Below, piece by piece: positions 63,001 to 64,000 of a stretch of 64,000 nucleotides of DNA; position 1 is the first letter of the stretch; every line of letters starts with the position of its first letter. Location of the stretch: positions 1,572,584 to 1,636,583 of the forward strand of contig CP133159.1 of the NCBI GenBank assembly GCA_030913385.1, in the 5' to 3' direction. A model generated the notes under the pieces. The model was not told the DNA's origin. It searched no databases and saw only the letters and a program-made list of their open reading frames with translations. The position numbers and the translations under genes were made by a program. This DNA is from Cytophagaceae bacterium ABcell3 (GTDB taxonomy: Bacteria; Bacteroidota; Bacteroidia; Cytophagales; Cytophagaceae).

Positions 63001-64000
63001 TCACAGACCTATCAGCCGGAACTTATGAAATCCAAGTTAGGGACGAGAACGGTTGTGAGCTGGAGACAGCACTTTCTGTAACTATCGCAGAACCGTCAGA
63101 GGCTTTAACCGCTTCGACCGAAGAAACAGATGTTAACTGCTTCGGCGGAACAGACGGTGAGATCACGGTAACTGCCCAAGGCGGAACAGAACCTTATGTT
63201 TATATCATTGACGGCACTGAGCAATCAAGCAACACCTTCACAGACCTATCAGCCGGAACGTATGAAATCCAAGTTAGGGACGAGAATGGCTGCGAGTTGG
63301 AGACGGCGATTTCTGTCACTATCACCGAGCCTTCCGAGACTTTAACTGCTTCAACCGAAGAAACGGATGTTAACTGCTTTGGCGGAACAGACGGAGAGAT
63401 CACGGTAACCGCACAAGGCGGTACAGAACCATATACCTTCATTATAGACGGAGCAGAACAGTCCAGCAATACTTTCACCGATCTTGCTGCCGGAACCTAC
63501 GAAATCCAGGTAAGGGATGATAACGGTTGCGAGTTGGAGACGGCACTTTCTGTAGAGATCACCGAGCCATCAGAGACGTTGACTGCTTCAACTGAAGAGA
63601 CAGACGTTAACTGCTTTGGAGGATCAGACGGAGAGATCACGGTAACTGCCCAAGGCGGTACCGAGCCATACACCTTTATAATAGATGGTACAGAGCAATC
63701 CAGTAATGTATTTACTGATTTGTCAGCTGGAACCTATGATATCCAGGTGAGGGACGATAACGGATGTGAGTTGGAGACGGCACTTTCTGTAACTATCGCA
63801 GAGCCTTCTGAGACGTTGGCTGCTTCGACAGAAGAAACCGACGTTAACTGCTTCGGCGGAACGGACGGAGAGATCACGGTAACTGCACAAGGTGGCACTG
63901 AGCCATACACCTTTATAATAGATGGTGCTGAGCAGTCAAGCAACACCTTCACAGACTTGTCAGCTGGAACTTATGAGATCCAGGTAAGGGACGATAACGG
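36084..64000 (+). CDS. Giant SprB-like repeat adhesin, open at the window edge (at least 9,305 codons)
   Basis: The start at 36084 gives a signal peptide MNKFRLLVSFFLFISTLTIS followed by GYSWGQ. Residues ~27-290 are a repetitive beta-rich region full of NNYGT, FHNFGTADF and GTFNTGGEF, like a beta-helix. Residues ~295-385 are an Ig-like domain (CEGEDVVFSVSLSS, VYQWQVRESGGEWTDI) and ~395-475 a PKD-like domain. Residues ~480-549 are one diverged repeat (VTCHGEENGAITI), then 79-residue SprB-type repeats begin at residue 550 (37731). Each repeat contains GGTDGEITVTAQGGTEPY, LSAGTYEIQVRDENGCEL and EPSETLTASTEETDVNC. SprB of Flavobacterium johnsoniae is a mobile gliding adhesin of about 6,500 residues; this protein is already longer. 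The frame stays in phase from 36084 to the last base, and I saw no stop. The C-terminus, where a sorting domain is expected, lies outside the window. A role as surface adhesin moved or exported by T9SS is inferred from the repeats and the PorE-like neighbour. Confidence 0.9.
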   Translation, partial: MNKFRLLVSFFLFISTLTISGYSWGQCTSCDQTINTTGGTITANAHGQTLCINTPGTFSGTINFNGRNNVVLCIAEGTTIAAGVSIDNSWGDNYTVNNYGTWNRSLANPMISYNTAVFNNYGTTNLGSQLNIGADNTLNNYGDLTVTGGATITGVFHNFGTADFQGSSQVAISGSPGIITNSGTFNTGGEFRIDEGTGFTSLDGTTNFASMDITSGTLHVGGIVNVIGNATVSNPAKITGSGGICPYLNVGGTFTVNSGGTLEGGDGLVINKEPNPNWGNYDTENLTVGGGEVTFDQHPESQVMCEGEDVVFSVSLSSTSPAVYQWQVRESGGEWTDISGANSSSYTVSDINPSQNDNEYRVFVNSCPDNEYSEVATLTVNQHSTIALTSAPETASQLSCEGNAINEITYAIGGGGTGASVTGLPTGIEGNFSSGVFSISGTATEFGVFDYTVTTTSDNDCDQVSETGTIEISPNPTASVESSDVTCHGEENGAITITPETGEAPFEFSINGGSFDSNNTFESLSPDTYELSIRDANGCEASLPSQTITEPSETLTASTEETDVNCYGGTDGEITVTAQGGTEPYTFIIDGTEQSSNTFSDLSAGTYEIQVRDDNGCELETAISVEITEPSETLTASTEETDVNCYGGTDGEITVTAQGGTEPYTYIIDGTEQSSNTFTDLAAGTYEIQVRDENGCELEAALSVEITEPSETLTASTEETDVNCYGGTDGEITVTAQGGTEPYVYIIDGTEQSSNTFSDLSAGTYEIQVRDENGCELETALSVTIGEPSETLTASTEETDVNCFGGTDGEITVTAQGGTEPYTFIIDGTEQSSNTFTDLAAGTYEIQVRDENGCELETALSVTINEPSETLTASTEETDVNCHGGTDGEITVTAQGGTEPYVYVIDGAEQSSNTFTDLSAGTYEIQVRDENGCELEAALSVEITEPSETLTASTEETDVNCYGGTDGEITVTAQGGTEPYTFIIDGADQSSNTFTDLAAGTYEIQVRDENGCELETALSVEITEPSETLTASTEETDVNCYGGTDGEITVTAQGGTEPYVYIIDGTEQSSNTFVDLAAGTYEIQVRDENGCELETALSVEITEPSETLTASTEETDVNCYGGTDGEITVTAQGGTEPYTYIIDGAEQSSNTFTDLSAGTYEIQVRDENGCELETAISVEITEPSETLTASTEETDVNCYGGTDGEITVTAQGGTEPYTYIIDGAEQSSNTFTDLSAGTYEIQVRDENGCELETALSVEITEPSETLTASTEETDVNCYGGTDGEITVTAQGGTEPYVYIIDGTEQSSNTFADLAAGTYEVQVRDENGCELETALSVEITEPSETLTASTEETDVNCYGGTDGEITVTAQGGTEPYTFIIDGAEQSSNTFTDLAAGTYEIQVRDENGCELETALSVTITEPSETLTASTEETDVNCYGGTDGEITVTAQGGTEPYVYIIDGTEQSSNTFVDLAAGTYEIQVRDENGCELETAISVEITEPSETLTASTEETDVNCYGGTDGEITVTAQGGTEPYTYIIDGAEQSSNTFTDLSAGTYEIQVRDENGCELETALSVTIGEPSETLTASTEETDVNCHGGTDGEITVTAQGGTEPYTFIIDGAEQSSNTFTDLAAGTYEIQVRDENGCELEAALFVEIKEPSETLTASTEETDVNCYGGTDGEITVTAQGGTEPYVYIIDGTEQSSNTFTDLSAGTYEIQVRDENGCELETALSVTISEPSETLTASTEETDVNCHGGTDGEITVTAQGGTEPYTFIIDGAEQSSNTFTDLAAGTYEIQVRDENGCELEAALFVEITEPSETLTASTEETDVNCHGGTDGEITVTAQGGTEPYVYIIDGAEQSSNTFTDLAAGTYEIQVRDENGCELETALSVTINEPSETLTASTEETDVNCHGGTDGEITVTAQGGTEPYTFIIDGAEQSSNTFTDLSAGTYEIQVRDENGCELETAISVEITEPSETLTASTEETDVNCYGGTDGEITVTAQGGTEPYVYIIDGTEQSSNTFTDLSAGTYEIQVRDENGCELETALSVEITEPSETLTASTEETDVNCYGGTDGEITVTAQGGTEPYIYIIDGTEQSSNTFTDLAAGTYEIQVRDENGCELEAALSVEITEPFETLTASTEETDVNCFGGTDGEITVTAQGGTEPYVYIIDGTEQSSNTFTDLSAGTYEIQVRDENGCELETALSVEITEPSETLTASTEETDVNCHGGSDGEITVTAQGGTEPYTFIIDGTEQSSNVFTDLAAGTYEIQVRDENGCELETTLSVTIAEPSETLTASTEETDVNCYGGSDGEITVTAQGGTEPFVYIIDGTEQSSNTFVDLSAGTYEIQVRDDNGCELETALSVEITEPSETLTASTEETDVNCHGGTDGEITVTAQGGTEPYVYIIDGTEQSSNTFSDLSAGTYEIQVRDENGCELEAALSVEITEPSETLTASTEETDVNCFGGTDGEITVTAQDGTEPYTYIIDGAEQSSNTFTDLSAGTYEIQVRDENGCELETALSVEITEPSETLTASTEETDVNCYGGTDGEITVTAQGGTEPYTFIIDGAEQSSNTFTDLAAGTYEIQVRDENGCELATAISVEITEPSETLTASTEETDVNCFGGTDGEITVTAQGGTEPYTFIIDGAEQSSNTFTDLAAGTYEIQVRDENGCELETALSVEITEPSETLTASTEESDVNCFGGTDGEITVTAQGGTEPYVYIIDGTEQSGNTFTDLAAGTYEIQVRDDNGCELETALSVVINEPSETLTASTEETDVNCFGGSDGEITVTAQGGTEPYTFIIDGAEQSSNTFTDLSAGTYEIQVRDDNGCELETALSVEITEPSETLTASTEETDVNCYGGTDGEITVTAQGGTEPYTYIIDGAEQSSNTFTDLSAGTYEIQVRDENGCELETALSVEITEPSETLAASTEETDVNCFGGTDGEITVTAQGGTEPYTFIIDGAEQSSNTFTDLAAGTYEIQVRDENGCELETALSVTITEPSETLTASTEETDVNCYGGTDGEITVTAQGGTEPYVYIIDGTEQSSNTFTDLSAGTYEIQVRDENGCELETALSVEITEPSETLTASTEETDVNCFGGSDGEITVTAQGGTEPYTFIIDGAEQSSNTFVDLAAGTYEIQVRDENGCELETALSVEITEPSETLTASTEESDVNCFGGTDGEVTVTAQGGTEPYVYIIDGTEQSSNTFADLAAGTYEIQVRDDNGCELETALSVTINEPSETLTASTEETDVNCFGGSDGEITVTAQGGTEPYTFIIDGTEQSSNTFTDLSAGTYEIQVRDENGCELETALSVEITEPSETLTASTEETDVNCFGGTDGEITVTAQGGTEPYVYIIDGTEQSSNTFTDLSAGTYEIQVRDENGCELATAISVEITEPSETLTASTEETDVNCYGGTDGEITVTAQGGTEPYVYIIDGTEQSSNIFTDLSAGTYEIHVRDENGCELETALSVEIAEPSETLTASTEETDVNCFGGTDGEITVTAQGGTEPYVYIIDGTEQSSNIFTDLSAGTYEIQVRDENGCELATAISVEITEPSETLTASTEETDVNCYGGTDGEITVTAQGGTEPYTYSIDGTEQSSNTFTDLAAGTYEIQVRDDNGCELETALSVIIGEPSETLTASTEETDVNCYGGTDGEITVTAQGGTEPYTFIIDGAEQSSNTFTDLAAGTYEIQVRDENGCELATAISVEITEPSETLTASTEETDVNCYGGTDGEITVTAQGGTEPYVYIIDGTEQSSNTFTDLSAGTYEIQVRDENGCELETALSVIIAEPSETLTASTEETDVNCYGGTDGEITVTAQGGTEPYTFIIDGTEQSSNTFTDLAAGTYEIQVRDENGCELETAISVEITEPSETLTASTEETDVNCYGGSDGEITVTAQGGTEPYVFIIDGSEQSSNVFTDLSAGTYEIQVRDDNGCELETALSVEITEPSETLTASTEETDVNCYGGTDGEITVTAQGGTEPYTYIIDGTEQSSNTFTDLAAGTYEIQVRDENGCELETALSVEITEPSETLTASTEETDVNCYGGTDGEITVTAQGGTEPYTFIIDGAEQSSNTFTDLSAGTYEIQVRDDNGCELETALSVEITEPSETLTASTEETDVNCYGGTDGEITVTAQGGTEPYTYIIDGAEQSSNTFTDLSAGTYEIQVRDENGCELETALSVEITEPSETLAASTEETDVNCFGGTDGEITVTAQGGTEPYTFIIDGAEQSSNTFTDLAAGTYEIQVRDENGCELETALSVTITEPSETLTASTEETDVNCYGGTDGEITVTAQGGTEPYVYIIDGTEQSSNTFTDLSAGTYEIQVRDENGCELETALSVEITEPSETLTASTEETDVNCFGGSDGEITVTAQGGTEPYTFIIDGAEQSSNTFVDLAAGTYEIQVRDENGCELETALSVEITEPSETLTASTEESDVNCFGGTDGEVTVTAQGGTEPYVYIIDGTEQSSNTFADLAAGTYEIQVRDDNGCELETALSVTINEPSETLTASTEETDVNCFGGSDGEITVTAQGGTEPYTFIIDGTEQSSNTFTDLSAGTYEIQVRDENGCELETALSVEITEPSETLTASTEETDVNCFGGTDGEITVTAQGGTEPYVYIIDGTEQSSNTFTDLSAGTYEIQVRDENGCELATAISVEITEPSETLTASTEETDVNCYGGTDGEITVTAQGGTEPYVYIIDGTEQSSNIFTDLSAGTYEIHVRDENGCELETALSVEIAEPSETLTASTEETDVNCFGGTDGEITVTAQGGTEPYVYIIDGTEQSSNIFTDLSAGTYEIQVRDENGCELATAISVEITEPSETLTASTEETDVNCYGGTDGEITVTAQGGTEPYTYSIDGTEQSSNTFTDLAAGTYEIQVRDDNGCELETALSVIIGEPSETLTASTEETDVNCYGGTDGEITVTAQGGTEPYTFIIDGAEQSSNTFTDLAAGTYEIQVRDENGCELATAISVEITEPSETLTASTEETDVNCYGGTDGEITVTAQGGTEPYVYIIDGTEQSSNTFTDLSAGTYEIQVRDENGCELETALSVIIAEPSETLTASTEETDVNCYGGTDGEITVTAQGGTEPYTFIIDGTEQSSNTFTDLAAGTYEIQVRDENGCELETAISVEITEPSETLTASTEETDVNCYGGSDGEITVTAQGGTEPYVFIIDGSEQSSNVFTDLSAGTYEIQVRDDNGCELETALSVEITEPSETLTASTEETDVNCYGGTDGEITVTAQGGTEPYTYIIDGTEQSSNTFTDLAAGTYEIQVRDENGCELETALSVEITEPSETLTASTEETDVNCYGGTDGEITVTAQGGTEPYTFIIDGAEQSSNTFTDLSAGTYEIQVRDENGCELETALSVEITEPSETLTASTEETDVNCFGGTDGEITVTAQGGTEPYVYIIDGTEQSSNTFTDLSAGTYEIQVRDENGCELETALSVIIAEPSETLTASTEETDVNCYGGTDGEITVTAQGGTEPYTFIIDGTEQSSNTFTDLAAGTYEIQVRDENGCELETAISVEITEPSETLTASTEETDVNCYGGSDGEITVTAQGGTEPYVFIIDGSEQSSNVFTDLSAGTYEIQVRDDNGCELETALSVEITEPSETLTASTEETDVNCYGGTDGEITVTAQGGTEPYTYIIDGTEQSSNTFTDLAAGTYEIQVRDENGCELETALSVEITEPSETLTASTEETDVNCYGGTDGEITVTAQGGTEPYTFIIDGAEQSSNTFTDLSAGTYEIQVRDENGCELETALSVEITEPSETLTASTEETDVNCFGGTDGEITVTVQGGTEPYTFIIDGAEQSSNTFTDLAAGTYEIQVRDENSCELETALSVEITEPSETLTASTEETDVNCHGGTDGEITVTAQGGTEPYVYIIDGTEQSSNIFTDLSAGTYEIQVRDENGCELATAISVEITEPSETLTASTEETDVNCFGGSDGEIAVTAQGGTEPYTYIIDGTEQSSNVFTDLAAGTYEIQVRDENGCELETALSVTINEPSETLTASTEETDVNCHGGTDGEITVTAQGGTEPYVYVIDGAEQSSNTFTDLSAGTYEIQVRDENGCELATAISVEITEPSETLTASTEETDVNCFGGTDGEITVTAQGGTEPYVYIIDGTEQSSNIFTDLAAGTYEIQVRDENGCELETTLSVTIAEPSETLTASTEETDVNCHGGSDGEITVTAQGGTEPYTFIIDGTEQSSNTFTDLAAGTYEIQVRDENGCELETALSVEITEPSETLTASTEETDVNCHGGTDGEITVTAQGGIEPYVYIIDGTEQSSNTFSDLSAGTYEIQVRDENGCELETALSVEITEPSETLTASTEETDVNCFGGSDGEIAVTAQGGTEPYIYIIDGTEQSSNTFTDLAAGTYEIQVRDENGCELATALSVEIAEPSETLTASTEETDVNCYGGTDGEITVTAQGGTEPYTFIIDGTEQSSNTFSDLSAGTYEIQVRDENGCELETAISVEITEPSETLTASTEETDVNCYGGTDGEITVTAQGGTEPYTFIIDGTEQSSNTFTDLAAGTYEIQVRDENGCELATALSVEITEPSETLTASTEETDVNCYGGTDGEITVTAQGGTEPYVYIIDGTEQSSNTFTDLSAGTYEIQVRDENGCELETALSVEITEPSETLTASTEETDVNCFGGTDGEITVTAQGGTEPYTFIIDGAEQSSNTFTDLSAGTYEIQVRDENGCELETVLSVEITEPSETLTASTEETDVNCFGGTDGEITVTAQGGTEPYVFIIDGTEQSSNTFTDLAAGTYEIQVRDENGCELETAISVTIAEPSETLTASTEETDVNCHGGSDGEVTVTAQGGTEPYVYIIDGTEQSSNIFTDLSAGTYEIQVRDENGCELATAISVEITEPSETLTASTEETDVNCFGGSDGEIAVTAQGGTEPYTYIIDGTEQSSNVFTDLAAGTYEIQVRDENGCELETALSVTINEPSETLTASTEETDVNCHGGTDGEITVTAQGGTEPYVYVIDGAEQSSNTFTDLSAGTYEIQVRDENGCELATAISVEITEPSETLTASTEETDVNCFGGTDGEITVTAQGGTEPYVYIIDGTEQSSNIFTDLAAGTYEIQVRDENGCELETTLSVTIAEPSETLTASTEETDVNCHGGSDGEITVTAQGGTEPYTFIIDGTEQSSNTFTDLAAGTYEIQVRDENGCELEAALSVEITEPSETLTASTEETDVNCYGGTDGEITVTAQGGTEPYTYIIDGTEQSNNTFTDLSAGTYEIQVRDENGCELETALSVTISEPSETLTASTEETDVNCHGGSDGEITVTAQGGTEPYTFIIDGTEQSSNTFTDLAAGTYEIQVRDENGCELETALSVEITEPSETLTASTEETDVNCYGGSDGEITVTAQGGTEPYTYIIDGTEQSSNTFSDLSAGTYEIQVRDDNGCELETALSVEITEPSETLTASTEETDVNCYGGTDGEITVTAQGGTEPYTFIIDGTEQSSNTFTDLAAGTYEIQVRDENGCELETALSVEITEPSETLTASTEETDVNCYGGTDGEITVTAQGGTEPYVYIIDGTEQSSNIFTDLSAGTYEIQVRDENGCELETALSVEITEPSETLTASTEETDVNCFGGTDGEITVTAQGGTEPYVYIIDGTEQSSNTFTDLSAGTYEIQVRDENGCELETALSVEITEPSETLTASTEETDVNCYGGTDGEITVTAQGGTEPYTYIIDGTEQSSNTFTDLSAGTYEIQVRDENGCELETALSVEITEPSETLTASTEETDVNCFGGTDGEITVTAQGGTEPYTFIIDGAEQSSNTFTDLSAGTYEIQVRDENGCELETVLSVEITEPSETLTASTEETDVNCFGGTDGEITVTAQGGTEPYVFIIDGTEQSSNTFTDLAAGTYEIQVRDENGCELETAISVTIAEPSETLTASTEETDVNCHGGSDGEVTVTAQGGTELYTFIIDGTEQSSNTFTDLAAGTYEIQVRDENGCELETAISVEITEPSETLTASTEETDVNCYGGTDGEITVTAQGGTEPYTFIIDGTEQSSNTFTDLSAGTYEIQVRDENGCELETAISVEITEPSETLTASTEETDVNCYGGTDGEITVTAQGGTEPYVYIIDGTEQSSNTFTDLSAGTYEIQVRDENGCELETALSVEITEPSETLTASTEETDVNCFGGTDGEITVTAQGGTEPYTFIIDGTEQSSNTFTDLAAGTYEIQVRDENGCELETAISVEITEPSETLTASTEETDVNCFGGTDGEITVTAQGGTEPYTFIIDGTEQSSNTFTDLAAGTYEIQVRDENGCELETAISVEITEPSETLTASTEETDVNCFGGTDGEITVTAQGGTEPYVYIIDGTEQSSNTFSDLSAGTYEIQVRDENGCELETALSVTIGEPSETLTASTEETDVNCYGGTDGEITVTAQGGTEPYVYIIDGTEQSSNTFVDLAAGTYEIQVRDENGCELATAISVEITEPSETLTASTEETDVNCYGGTDGEITVTAQGGTEPYVYIIDGAEQSSNTFTDLAAGTYEIQVRDENGCELATALSVEITEPSETLTASTEETDVNCFGGTDGEITVTAQGGTEPYVYIIDGTEQSSNIFTDLSAGTYEIQVRDENGCELETALSVEITEPSETLTASTEETGVNCFGGTDGEITVTAQGGTEPYVYIIDGTEQSSNTFSDLSAGTYEIQVRDENGCELETALSVEITEPSETLTASTEETDVNCFGGSDGEITVTAQGGTEPYIYIIDGTEQSSNTFTDLAAGTYEIQVRDENGCELETALSVTIGEPSETLTASTEETDVNCHGGTDGEITVTAQGGTEPYTFIIDGAEQSSNTFTDLAAGTYEIQVRDENGCELATAISVEITELSETLTASTEETDVNCYGGTDGEITVTAQGGTEPYTFIIDGAEQSSNTFTDLSAGAYEIQVRDENGCELETALSVEITEPSETLTASTEETDVNCYGGTDGEITVTAQGGTEPYVYIIDGTEQSSNIFTDLSAGTYEIQVRDENGCELETALSVTIAEPSEALTASTEETDVNCFGGTDGEITVTAQGGTEPYVYIIDGTEQSSNTFTDLSAGTYEIQVRDENGCELETAISVTITEPSETLTASTEETDVNCFGGTDGEITVTAQGGTEPYTFIIDGAEQSSNTFTDLAAGTYEIQVRDDNGCELETALSVEITEPSETLTASTEETDVNCFGGSDGEITVTAQGGTEPYTFIIDGTEQSSNVFTDLSAGTYDIQVRDDNGCELETALSVTIAEPSETLAASTEETDVNCFGGTDGEITVTAQGGTEPYTFIIDGAEQSSNTFTDLSAGTYEIQVRDDN
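44544..48352 (+). repeat. 16-unit block, first copy of a 3,792-bp tandem duplication
   Basis: Matches 48336-52144 at an offset of 3,792 bp (16 x 237). The match begins after a GAG/GAA difference at 44543 and ends at a T/G difference at 48353/52145. All positions I compared between those limits were identical, even at synonymous sites that vary across the rest of the array. Confidence 0.85.
48336..52144 (+). repeat. 16-unit block, second copy of the 3,792-bp tandem duplication
   Basis: Second copy of 44544-48352, directly abutting the first. The private variants of the first copy (a SETLAAS unit, a TYEIHV unit, the TYSIDG unit) recur at the same spacing. Confidence 0.85.
51057..53440 (+). repeat. 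5-unit (1,185-bp) tandem duplication
   Basis: 51057-52255 matches 52242-53440 at an offset of 1,185 bp (5 x 237). The edges are a TAC/TTT codon difference at 51054-51056 and a GGT/GGA difference at 52256/53441. It begins inside the second copy of the 16-unit block and ends beyond it, so it arose after that duplication or extended its edge. Confidence 0.8.
53694..54727 (+). repeat. Dispersed duplicated patch, copy 1 (about 1.03 kb)
   Basis: Matches 56538-57571 at an offset of 2,844 bp (12 x 237) without intervening tandem identity. The edges are an ACC/ACT difference at 53693 and an ACT/ACG difference at 54728. It shares the rare codons GATGGGGAAATTGCGGTT. Confidence 0.75.
56538..57571 (+). 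repeat. Dispersed duplicated patch, copy 2 (about 1.03 kb)
   Basis: Second copy of 53694-54727, separated by 12 repeat units. The intervening DNA belongs to the array but is not part of the match. Confidence 0.75.

Larger units (their letters stand above)
37731..64000 (+). repeat. Tandem array of 237-bp (79-codon) repeats, 110 complete units plus one partial
   Basis: Unit boundaries set at the EPSETLTAS start. The first unit begins at 37731 and the last begun in the window at 63801. The distance of 26,070 bp is exactly 110 x 237, and boundaries I checked (40812, 41049, 45789) fall exactly on the lattice, so there is no net indel. Units differ mostly at third codon positions. Recurrent protein variants are Tyr, Phe or His after VNC, Thr or Ser after GG, and YTFIIDG versus YVYIIDG. 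The array lies inside the giant adhesin. Confidence 0.95.

Noticed and set aside
38106-63952. Dozens of 60-112-codon open frames on the minus strand inside the repeat array
   Set aside because: They recur with 237-bp periodicity and are the antisense of the coding repeat, whose composition leaves few stops. They are translations of DCSAPSIIKVYGSVPP-type text with no domain.
37731-64000. CRISPR or satellite-type non-coding array
   Set aside because: The 237-bp period is exactly 79 codons, frame is kept for 110 units, variation is mainly at third positions and there are no spacers.

Overview
The window looks like a chromosome segment of a gliding or adhesive Bacteroidota bacterium. Order Cytophagales or a relative is my inference. 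The support is Bacteroidota-type promoter boxes (TTG, 19 bp, TACTTTTG upstream of rpsP), a gliding-motility/type IX secretion (T9SS) C-terminal sorting domain, SprB-type adhesin repeats, an OmpA/beta-propeller protein with the PorE domain order, a eukaryote-type glycyl-tRNA synthetase and a GNAT-argG-argC cluster.

Layout. 1-2.9 kb: a large T9SS-type secreted protein, apparently split by a frame break at a 10-T run. 2.9-3.6 kb: non-coding, with the decayed C-terminus of an outer-membrane barrel on the minus strand. 3.6-8.0 kb: a NrtABCD/CmpABCD-type ABC importer (lipoprotein, permease, two different ATPases). 8.1-10.8 kb: a short-chain dehydrogenase, a 149-bp tandem repeat array and a PLP trans-sulfuration-type enzyme. 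10.9-15.2 kb (minus): prfB with its programmed +1 frameshift, then argC, argG and a GNAT protein. 15.5-18.7 kb (minus): two single-domain response regulators, an acyl-CoA-binding protein, a TrkA-type potassium regulator, uridine kinase and an inosine/xanthosine triphosphate pyrophosphatase. 18.9-21.2 kb: the rpsP-rimM-trmD-rplS operon. 21.3-28.6 kb: dapF, secA, a SPOR lipoprotein, an M20 amidohydrolase and a DUF4105 membrane protein. 28.6-29.0 kb: a small transposon-like element with a target-site duplication, a terminator and a dispersed palindrome. 29.0-33.8 kb: glyS (minus), then a universal stress protein, a cation/proton antiporter and ferrochelatase. 33.9-35.8 kb (minus): the PorE-like protein.

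The outstanding feature fills the last 28 kb. One reading frame starts at 36084 and is still open at the window edge (at least 9,305 codons, close to 1 MDa). After a signal peptide and about 525 residues of beta-rich and Ig-like head, it consists of 79-residue SprB-type repeats. From 37731 to 63801 there are exactly 110 units of 237 bp with no net length change, followed by a partial 111th. The repeats are very acidic, almost free of lysine, and have two cysteines per unit. The array has grown by multi-unit duplications (a 16-unit and a 5-unit tandem block, plus dispersed patches). It is transcribed head-to-head with the PorE-like gene, which suggests a giant surface adhesin exported by T9SS beside an envelope-anchored secretion or scaffold component.

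Limits: repeat identity was compared by eye at chosen places, not aligned throughout. Family names rest on remembered motifs and domain order, not on database searches.
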